Shown: piece by piece, positions 55,901-64,000 of the stretch
Numbering within the stretch: the stretch's first letter is position 1
How the letters are laid out: the number at the start of each line of letters is the position of its first letter
NCBI GenBank assembly: GCA_026745465.1
Contig: JACYXH010000772.1
Location: forward strand, 4,795,385 to 4,859,384
Origin: Lota lota
Taxonomy: Eukaryota; Chordata; Actinopteri; Gadiformes; Lotidae
DNA length: 64,000 nucleotides
Direction: 5' to 3'
Program-made: the position numbers and the translations under genes
Notes under the pieces: generated by a model
Told to the model about the DNA's origin: nothing
The model's input: only the letters and a program-made list of their open reading frames with translations
Databases searched by the model: none

Positions 55901-58377
55901 TGGAATACTTAAAGTGTCCAAGTTGCTAGCCAATATAATCTTTTAATGATTACTCATCAATCAAATGAATACTTAATACATCATGACAACTATATATATT
56001 ATGAAGACAATAATGAAATACTAACAATAGTAATATTAATAATTATAATAATCAGAGCAATACAAAACATTTCATCATTTAGTTAGACTAGTCCTAATAG
56101 CCCAATAAGATGCTAGTGCTGAGTCACCTCTTCCTTGGCCCTCTGGTAACATGCGAACAGATAGGGGATGGCACACTTGTCCCCCGCGTCACGGTCGGCG
56201 GACATGTTGACGGCGCTGCAGGAGGTCATGTAGATGAGGTGGTTACCTGGTTCAGGCAGCAGCAGGCGGTTGAACAGAGCCTAGCAGGAGATGGATCCCA
56301 AACACAGAGAGATTATTTATCGCTACAGGCCAACAAAATTACAGCGCAAAATGATTGTATGTGCAATTTCTAGATAATTGTATTTTAATCATCTTTATCA
56401 ATCAGTTTGAAAAAAGTGGAACTAAACCAAAGTGCCTAGGGTAAAAATTAAGACTTTGCATTTTGGTATGGGCCCTTCCCTGTTGAAATACTGATATTAG
56501 CTTGATATACCGTTGCTATTTATATATATTTTTAATGTACCTTGATGCATTGCCCCTTTGATAATTCTATCCCAGCAAAAATACCACAGCATTAAACAAT
56601 TCCAGTGAAATATGTGACTTGTATTAGATGACACTAAGACCAAAATGCATTGAAAGAATGATTCATCTTTTAATCTACTTAAGACACAAGGTAACGCCCC
56701 TCTTCATGGAGACTGGTTGAGCTGAAATTAGTCATGAATGGCCATCGTCCTTGGCCGATCTGAACATCTGTCTTGAATGTCTTCACATGCCAGCATTCAA
56801 GAGAGAATTTGCAGCACTACCAACCTGTCCGATGTTGTCCATGTCGAGCCAGTCTTGACCGTCCAGGTCGGCCGCCATCTCCTCCAGAAACACACAGCGA
56901 GGAGGGATACCGTTACCCCCTCTCAAACTGGGGTCACCTTGGAGGACACAAGGTATATATTGATAACAAAATAACATAAAGGTAATACACAATTATTTAT
57001 AACAGAAAATGTTCATTTCGATTCATATTTGTATAATTGTATGTTCATTTAAATTAAAAGAATTAAAAAAGATTAAAGCACTACAAATTAAGTTAAAAGT
57101 TAAAACTGCAGAACTAAACTAATGAGCTTCTAACCTCATCCTTGTTTACTTTGCTCATATTTACTGCAGCCAGACTTGGGTGACCAAAGACAACAACAGA
57201 GGCCTTTCATTCCTTATTACAGGATCAACCTGACTCATCACTAAGTGGTCCCAGAAGAGGGCCACCAGTCATCTTACACTCCCTTACATCCCTGCATCCT
57301 CTCAGAGCTGGGTGAGTCATGTCTTACTTACTGGAAACGTCAAATTAGACTTGCATGAGGCACGGCAGCAGTCAACAACACACCTGAGCAGTCAACACGG
57401 GACCCTGGACACTATCTTTGGACCACACGTTGTTAAATTAGCTGGCCCGTTTTTTCAGACAGATTTACGGTTAATAAAGCCAGAACATGAAGGGGTTTGG
57501 GGAATTGTGTGACTTCATCATGATGTCATGACATGACATCATGTCATGAGGACTGCCTCAGGAAGACATGCTACACAGTTACAATCAAAATCACAGTTCT
57601 ACAACAAACAGGGTCTTACACCAAATCAGATTAAACAAATGTTCATACGGAATATGAATAGAAGTCTGACGTAACTCCATAAGGCATCACTCTGATCTAA
57701 TCATTGCCGCAACCTAAAAATATAGCATGAAAAAAGCAGATTGTTTGGTACAAGTTGTACAGTGTGTTAGACTCACTGTTGTCAAGGGTGATGAGGAATA
57801 TCCTCTGAATCATGTGGTTGACGTTGAGCTGTTCGCAGAGCTCCTGCCGCGACCGAAACGAGCGGCTGATCTCTGCCACCGAGTCATCGTTGTCATCGAT
57901 GCTGTCTGACACAGAGTTCTCTGACTCCGACTGACTCTCCCCTGAGTCTTCCACTGTGTAAATAACAATGTAAACATGCGGTAGTGTTTAAAGTCTGGAA
58001 ATAAAAAGGAAGGTATGCATTGTTGCACTTGATGAACTAGAAAAGAGGCTTGTACATCCAAAGAAATATGAAGGGAAAGAAAGTGAAACGCCCCGTTCAC
58101 CCAGATTTGAGCTTGTCTGCCATCATTTGTGAGACTATGTCTTTTTTAATGCTATGATATCAATTGTATACAATTGAGAGTATTAGCCGAACTATAAATA
58201 CTAAAGATGTAAACAAAGTCCAATGCTGGAAGTCTAACAGCACTCACATGGTGGTTCTGCTGAAAGCTGTTGTGGTTGCTGACCGGATGCAAACTGCTTG
58301 GCATCAGCCAGGGAGCTAAAGAGGGCAGCAAAGGGGTTGCAAGATATGTTCTGGTTGTTGTTGCCCTGGTCAGTCAT
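49763..58377 (-). CDS. ube4a: Ubiquitin conjugation factor E4 A (UBE4A), complete, 19 coding exons
   Basis: Exons, 5' to 3': 58248-58377, 57777-57953, 56825-56937, 56128-56280, 55707-55866, 55229-55431, 54848-55039, 53871-54204, 53523-53649, 52917-53233, 52659-52791, 52148-52335, 51886-51986, 51655-51768, 51127-51301, 50823-51003, 50328-50475, 50061-50218, 49763-49898. They sum to 3240 nt (1079 aa; human 1066), and all phases agree. The start [20 protein letters not shown] matches human MTDQENNNNISSNPFAALF. The Ufd2P core covers most of the protein ([39 protein letters not shown]). The C-terminal U-box reads [25 protein letters not shown] and [13 protein letters not shown]4A is an E3/E4 ligase that extends ubiquitin chains, acting in protein quality control and DNA-damage response. 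It ends QMGPSG. Exon 50061-50218 needs an unusual purine-rich acceptor to stay in frame. Confidence 0.96.
49961..49990 (+). repeat. (CATA)n microsatellite
   Basis: About seven and a half CATA units in the last ube4a intron, roughly 60 bp from the final coding exon. Confidence 0.95.
52395..52622. mobile_element. Nested inverted-repeat (foldback/MITE-like) element in a ube4a intron
   Basis: The arms ATCACAAGTGGGAGTGTCC (52495-52513) and its exact reverse complement (52598-52616) enclose further paired blocks (GATGTAT/ATACATC, TGGATA/TATCCA, AGCCTACCAG/CTGGGTAGGCT), so about 122 bp fold into one long stem. The outer edges AGGGC (near 52397) and GCCCT (near 52618) suggest a larger element of about 225 bp. 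There is no coding capacity, so it would be non-autonomous. Boundaries are inferred. Confidence 0.6.
55443..55585 (+). repeat. 40-bp tandem repeat, about 3.5 copies, in a ube4a intron
   Basis: Units beginning CAGGAGATTAGAGTACAAC and ending near ACATACAGTGGTATATC recur with a few differences. The copies start at about 55445, 55485, 55525 and 55565. Confidence 0.85.
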
Positions 58378-58938
58378 CTCACTAGGGCTCCACACGCTTC
58401 AATCCATCCAAGGGTAGTCAACAGAAGCTTCTGGAGGCCAAAAGACTGGCCTTGTAAGAAAGGTGGAAACTAAGAAGATATTGTAGAAGGCCTAGGTAAA
58501 AAATGAATAAGTAAAGAAAAAAAAAAGACAACAAAATCATATCACCCTTTAGAAATGTGCAAAATATTAATGATGTAAAGGTTATTATAATAAATGGTTG
58601 ACCATACATAACATAAAATTAGTATTAGTTTCAATCTAAATAGTGCACAATCCTATCTAGTTGTGTTCTGTATGGAGTTGAGGTTGGCAATGATATGTTC
58701 CCTTGTTTCTGTTTCTGAAGATACAAGTGTGGATTTGTGTTAAGGAACTGAAGAATGGAGCCATGAAGACTGAAGGCTGACTGAATTATGTGTCTGCTAC
58801 GTTGTGTTTCTGCTCAGAAGGACACAGCATATCTTCGATTTGGGATAAACTAAACATTCACTATGCATGCCGGGCTACCTAATGAGGTCTACAACTGTAG
58901 CATGTCCTTATCTACCCGCAAGCGACTAAGAGGACGTT

Positions 58939-59345
58939 GCAATTACAACCATGGAGTGACCTTTTTATGAAAATATAACACTTATCTGATTGTATTTAAT
59001 GGCGATAAACTCACCAATATTGCACTTCTACGGACAGCTTGGATCATCCTCTTTGTGTCTGTATGCTTTTGGTTTCACAAAAAAACTACTTTTGACATGT
59101 ATGAGCAACTTTCTGTCAAGAAGACAAGCGTTCAATATTTTAAAGTGTTCTGAAGTGATTGAACGCTTCACACTTTTTGAGAGAAAGTTGAAAAACGTTT
59201 TTTTTTGGAAACCAATGGCATGCCGATACAAAGAGGATGACCCAAACTGACCGTAGAGGAGCAATATTGGTTAGTTTATTGCCATTAAATACAATCAGAT
59301 AATACTTATATTTTCATGAATATGACTGTCCATTGAGGTAATTGC
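58939..59345. mobile_element. 407-bp palindromic foldback element in ube4a intron 1
   Basis: The two halves are imperfect reverse complements over their whole length: TGCAATTAC near the left end pairs with GTAATTGC at the right, AATATTGC pairs with GCAATATT, and GGATCATCCTCTTTG pairs with CAAAGAGGATGACC. The arms turn at GCGTTCAAT (about 59128) and ATTGAACGC (about 59157). Because of the symmetry both strands translate to similar peptides, which are not genes. The same 9-bp word ACTAAGAGG flanks both ends (58925-58933 and 59347-59355) in direct orientation, as a target-site duplication would. Confidence 0.75.
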
Positions 59346-59633
59346 CACTAAGAGGTCGCAATAGTCCATATCCACATTACAACCAGTACCTTGCAATCGC
59401 AATTCAGTGCAGACAGGTAAACCGGGCTTCACGAGTGGCTAGTAGCCACTGCCACACAATGAAAGGTTCACCTGTCAAACATAGTAGTCGTTATATAGCC
59501 TGTAGCTGTACTAGCTAGCCTCTTGTAGGGTCAACACCACTGTGTTTTGCAACCATCCTCATAGACGACTACACTGTCATCACTGGTTATCAGTGTATAT
59601 TATAAACATGTCATCGACCAAATGCTTTCGTAC

Positions 59634-59745
59634 CTGGTAGAAGAGTAGAACTGTGTATTGTGAAAGAAATATGCTTCTGCGAAACCTTACGGCTCCTCAG
59701 CACGCACTTGTACACGTCATTAGTGTGCGACAAAGGAGGGCTTCT
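59634..59745 (-). other. ube4a: ube4a leader exon and promoter region (inferred)
   Basis: A consensus donor (CTACCAG then GTACGAA) at 59633 faces an acceptor (TTTGGCCTCCAG) at about 58433, 55 bp upstream of the start codon. This predicts a 5'UTR exon here. The 5' end is not defined by sequence. Confidence 0.45.
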
Positions 59746-61009
59746 CAGCCTCATTACTGTATATACTGAAATATACACCAGATAAAACACCAGTTTAATT
59801 TCAGGTTACACTTTATATTCACCCATTAAAGTAGCAGTAATATCAATAAGAAAACAATAGATTTAACAGATTTCTTTATGGTTTTAAAGTCAGAAAAAGG
59901 GATTCTGAAACACCATTGAAAATGCTCCTATTAAATTAACTAAATGCTAAAAACTAAAAAACTAAATATATTTTCAAGGTGATAGCTTTATCGTTATAAA
60001 ACCATTTTATTTTTTGGGGGGGGGGGGGGGGTTGTCCATGATGACAGGGAAAAGACCGTTGCAAGGATTAGGTGTATCATTTCCGATGAATATATATTTT
60101 AATCCAACAGGAGGCAGCAACGCGCATTGCCCAACTCGTTGGTTCTGCTTTGTCACGTTCTTGAAAGCCTTTGTACAGGCTCTTACAGGCAGCAGTTGTT
60201 GGGAGTGGAAGACCACCAGATAATAATTAGCTAAATCTTTGATTAAACACCATAAGGAAAATAAATAAATTAATTGAATAGTTTGGTTGTTACTTTAATT
60301 GTGTGTAAGAATAGCAAAGGCACAAATCATCAACCCAAAACAATAAGCAACAGATTCGTATTAAACAATTATTTTTAAAAACATTGTCACACTCACTTCT
60401 GCTCTGATCACAGAAACACTTTCTACACACAATGTAGTCCTGCTCTGTCAATACTTATTTTAAAATGTGATGGTGGATAAAAAGGGCTGAGTGAGTAGCG
60501 GTTGCAGTCTACATCAATGTACATTACAACAGAGTAATATATCCAACATTCCTTTTTTTAACACTTTAGTGTAAACAGCTGCAACAACCTCAGTTTCTGA
60601 TTGTAGCAAAGAATCAACCCTCTTAGATTTGTATTGTAATATTGTAGGAATCTTGTTTCATACCATTTGAAATGTACATTTTAACACATAAGACACAAAA
60701 ATACCAACGGTAAAGTGAAGTGTGGACTAACATACCATTTTAATGTTGATATTATACATAGTATAAAATGTAAAAAAAGAAAGAAAAGAAAAACAATGAC
60801 TGTTATTTTATGTTTAACAGATATATACTATCATCATCATAATGGTCAGTCATATAGCTTGGCAAATAATATATTAGAGTAGGGGGTTCTGCACATGAAA
60901 ATACTCAGTCTTATGCATAACTGTTTTCATATAAATGATGCTATTAATTGTATTGGATAATTTACATAACAAAACACATTTAGTTCCAAGTGGACAGAAA
61001 CCTCTACAA
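59746..61009. other. Intergenic DNA between ube4a and the bicdl-type gene
   Basis: AT-rich with a 17-G run at 60016-60032. No gene or clear repeat family is recognised. Confidence 0.6.
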
Positions 61010-61524
61010 AACATTTATTACAGAAAATTTGAGTCATCCCATTCACTTTCCGTCTTTCATATTTGAAATAATTTTATATTAAATAATGTAACTTTGCTTA
61101 CCAAAAATACAAATTCTGCATGTACAGTTTAGTGATAGTCTTGTTGTTTTATAAAAAGGCCTTTATATGTTTACAGTGTCAGGTATAATAGTATTTTAAA
61201 TACAGAGTACATTTGTCACATTCCCTATTTCAAGGAGGGCTTAGCTTCTCAATGAAATGTAGACAAATATGTACATTTGCGATTTGTTCATAGGTGCTCC
61301 GTCCTTCCAACAATTGAGCTGAAGGAGTTGCATTGTAAACTAATTTACTCAAACACATTGTCCTGGCTGCTGGGCCTGAGGCTGCTTGGTTCCTTTATCC
61401 CTGTAGGATTTCCCGGGTAGGTCTGGGTCCCATGTTCCACCAGTCAGTCTCCCTGACTTGCCTGGCTCTCCACCCCGGTGTGAGTCTGTGTGTGACACTG
61501 TGTTCCAGTTAGTGCTGCTCTACA
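61010..61524 (-). other. 3'UTR of the bicdl-type gene (inferred)
   Basis: It extends from the stop codon to the first minus-strand AATAAA (61014-61019). Confidence 0.45.
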
Positions 61525-63439
61525 TCATTTGCTCTGCTGCGCTCGCTTGCCCAGCCTGAGCCACTGCTTCCAGGGGGACTGGGTTTTCTCCTGATCTGCT
61601 TCCGACACCCAGGATGCGGGCGGGGCGGGCTGGCCGGTCCGAGGGGAGGATGCTGGTGTGGTGCTGGGCTTTCTGAAGAAGGACATGCCGTTGGAGTGGG
61701 GGGGATTTCTCTGCAGTTGCTCTGACTGTTGCTGTGCTTTCAGCTGCTGGTTGATAATGATCTGGATGTCATCCTAGGTTTGATATGTAGACAAGGAGGA
61801 AATAAGGTGAGAATTGTATCTTATGAAGATATAGTCTTAATGTGTTTTCATAATTGTTTATGTTTGTATGTTTGTTTTATTTGAGTTGTAACCATATTCC
61901 CCATTTGTAGTAGATAAAAACTACTACTCTGAACCCAGCCACTAGAGGTCCCCAGTCCCTAAGTAAACTGATTAGTCATGGCTCAGCCAAAAGTGCATGA
62001 ACACCTGTTGCAATTAGTCATCCATCTGACTGGGCTGTAAGGGGGTTGGACATGTCAGTGATCAGCCAATGAGGCGATAGTAGGTCGATTAGAGATTTAC
62101 ATGTTTGTTTTTTGTTTTTTGCCCAGACATTGATAATGTTATTTTAGTAAAACAAAAAATGCATCTTTACTATTTGGTCGAAACTTTCATCAAAAGCAAA
62201 TTACAATGTCATAGGTGTGCACATTTTGAGCATGGGTGAAGCCAATGGGAATCTAACCCCTAGCTCTGGCTGGTTGTGTTAATGTCATGCTCTACCAATT
62301 CAGCTGCACAGGATCATGAAGCCCTTGTACAGCATAGTAACATATTCAGCCTTAATAAATACCCTACCTGCCAGGCCTCCAGCTCCTGTGACAGCACCAG
62401 TTTATGCTGGATGGCTTCCAGCAGCTGGTTGTTCAGAAACATCATCTCATTTTTACTCCTCACAAGCTCCACCTCCATCAGGTTCTTCCTATTGCGACGA
62501 AGCAATAAGACATTTACCGACAATACTAAAACACATATCAGCCATCAAACATAAATAGTAAAAGTAATACACGGATATGCAAAAGCCATCTTGTTTAGCT
62601 GCTATCATCATTTAGCTCATTAGAAATTCTGAAAGCATCCAGATGTGTTATTAAGCAACAAATATAGCTTTGTTTCCACCATATAAAGCTGTAGTTGTAT
62701 TTACTATTAACAAACATAAAATGGGTCAATTTATGTATTATGTAACTTTAAAATGGCTATGCATAAGAAACAACACTGTGTAGCTGCTTACTTGGCTATG
62801 GCTTCATCTCGATCTTTGATGGCCTGTTGGACGACCTCTGTCTGCTCCTGTCTGTGTTCCAGTTCTTTCCTCAGCTCTGCATTCTTCCGCTGCAAATCAG
62901 CGTTCTGGAAAGGTAGAAACACCGAAGAACAAAGTCACACCACTGCTTGGCTACCCTTTTAGCTCTAGGTTTGGGAAGAGCACACGTACTACATGTGGGC
63001 GAGTGTGAGTGCAGACAGTAGATTCTTAAATGAAAAGAGCACTAATTTCCCGTTTATCTGGTCGTACAATTTTGTTTTGAACAATGTTATGGCTCAAAGC
63101 GACTTAAATAACTTTCACTGATGCGTAACACCTGTTGTCAATTGTTTTACTAGTATCAATTGTTCATTCAACAGGCTTATTTGATCTTTAACTAATAAGT
63201 ATGCTTTTTGCTACTCATTTGGCAAAGGAAAGCTGTAGTAGACATATACAATCATTTCCATAGTTTCACAGTCCCTTCGGATATGCATATGTAAATATTG
63301 TAGGCGTTGTGAAGATGTTCTTGCATTACTATTATGTAAATCACTATAGAATAAACTAGAAGCTTACACTTAGAAATTGAAAGTAAAAAATAAAGTGAAA
63401 TAAAGTGTGATCAAAGTGGAAGAGGCTCAACCAATAATG

Positions 63440-63470
<31 letters not shown>

Positions 63471-63698
63471 TCTATAGATATAGATATAGCTAGCTCAACA
63501 GGACAGACTATGGTCTCAGTAGCACGGTTGTAGGGACTGAAACCCACAGAGCCCAACTAATAAAGCACAGCCCCGGGCGCTACCCTCCACGTAGGGCCCT
63601 GTTCTTCTTTATCTCTGTGTTACCTGATCCCGGAGCTCTGCTGCGCTCAGGTTCCCACACAGATCACTCCTCCCATCCACAAAGGCTGAATTCATCTC
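61525..63698 (-). CDS. BICD family-like cargo adaptor (BICDL1/BICDL2 group), C-terminal four exons, partial
   Basis: Exons, 5' to 3': 63624-63698, 62792-62904, 62368-62488, 61525-61773 (186 codons including the TGA at 61525-61527; phases agree). The protein is coiled coil: NADLQRKNAELRKELEHRQE, IKDRDEAIAKKN, MMFLNNQLLEAIQHKL, LSQELEAWQDDIQ. It then has a Ser/Pro tail with MSFFRKP and ends GKRAQQSK. Human BICDL1 has the near-identical string AIRDRDEAIAKKN, then QLLDAIQQKL, LSQQLEAWQDDM, and FFRK near its end. These proteins link Rab6 vesicles to dynein-dynactin. The tail is unlike BICDL1, so a BICDL2-type fish paralogue is possible; I leave the symbol open. The 5' exons lie beyond 64000. Confidence 0.85.
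62165..62313 (-). mobile_element. tRNA-derived SINE in the bicdl-type gene intron
   Basis: The minus strand has an A-box-like AGCTGAATTGGTAGAGCAT (62286-62304), a B box GGGGTTAGATTCCC (62247-62260), and a degraded fish SINE tail (TTGTAATTTGCTTTTGATGA). It is in the sense orientation, about 55 bp downstream of the exon at 62368. Confidence 0.75.
63446..63472 (+). repeat. (TAGA)n microsatellite
   Basis: TAGATAGATAGATAGA preceded by TATATATA, in an intron. Confidence 0.9.
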
Positions 63699-63717
63699 CT
63701 AGAATGCAGACGTTAAC

Positions 63718-63792
63718 AGAGACAAAGAGAAGGAGAGGCAGAGAGAACGAGACAGAGAGGGAGACAGAGAGAGAGCGAGAGTGAGAGAGAGA
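63718..63792 (+). repeat. GA-rich low-complexity tract
   Basis: A purine-rich stretch of GAGA with CAGAG interruptions, in the intron just upstream of the first visible exon of the bicdl-type gene. On the coding strand it is CT-rich. Confidence 0.8.
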
Positions 63793-64000
63793 TCTGGTAT
63801 CATGCCATACATTCCACACAGACTGACACAAGAAAAATAGGGAGTTTTGGTAACATTGACCTATTTGCATTCTTGTCTGCCCTGAGGAGTAAAGTTGGTG
63901 TGTCTGCGTGTTGGTAAATTCAAGTTCTTGTAGGTCTATCGGAAAAACAACACTCGCAAAATAAAATGTAAATATAATAGCAATGCAAGTCTCTGTCCAC

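Noticed and set aside
57518..57545. Short palindrome GATGTCATGACATGACATC
   Set aside because: Built from repeated ATGTCATGAC words; too short and simple to support a function.
58990..59264. Overlapping opposed open frames of 78 and 86 codons with similar proteins
   Set aside because: The similarity is produced by the palindrome; both strands of a foldback read alike.
61933..61950. Second CTCF-like word CCACTAGAGG
   Set aside because: The following GTC breaks the core consensus; weaker than the site at 4450-4464.

Overview
This is vertebrate nuclear DNA, almost certainly a teleost fish. Genes are split by GT-AG introns of about 0.1 to 7 kb. Long (CA)n/(TG)n runs, tRNA-derived SINE copies with the common fish tail, and five mammalian orthologues are recognisable from their proteins. 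The species cannot be named from the sequence alone.

Layout. 1-246 (+) is the 3' end of rnf26, a membrane RING ubiquitin ligase. 247-6271 is its 3'UTR and then intergenic DNA with a 17-bp minisatellite, a strong CTCF-like site and an orphan candidate first exon at 5526-5593. 6272-7139 (-) is c1qtnf5 (CTRP5), with an upstream exon at 8930-9024. 15011-46630 (-) is a complete kmt2a (MLL1), assembled here as 34 coding exons whose phases all agree: 13,650 nt, 4549 codons plus the stop. Its probable 3'UTR runs down to about 10520. 49763-58377 (-) is a complete ube4a in 19 coding exons (1079 aa), with a leader exon near 59634. 61525-63698 (-) holds the last four exons of a BICDL-family dynein cargo adaptor that continues beyond the window.

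The genes are unrelated in function. kmt2a is a chromatin regulator (menin, LEDGF, CpG-DNA, WDR5 and histone contacts, SET methyltransferase). ube4a is a U-box E3/E4 ubiquitin ligase. rnf26 is an ER/endosome-organising RING ligase. c1qtnf5 is a secreted C1q/collagen protein. The bicdl gene is a transport adaptor. The order is conserved in part: rnf26 and c1qtnf5 are convergent, and ube4a lies upstream of kmt2a, as on human 11q23.3. But I see no mfrp beside c1qtnf5, no atp5mg between ube4a and kmt2a, and c1qtnf5 directly follows kmt2a.

No previously undescribed biological system is evident. The most unusual features are:
- a ~407-bp foldback element with 9-bp flanking direct repeats in ube4a intron 1;
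- a nested hairpin element in another ube4a intron;
- a pre-miRNA-like 37-bp-arm hairpin in a kmt2a intron;
- a 15-residue charged repeat array inside KMT2A;
- Ser-to-Ala changes in the KMT2A SET and WIN motifs;
- an in-frame upstream AUG that would extend CTRP5 ahead of its signal peptide.
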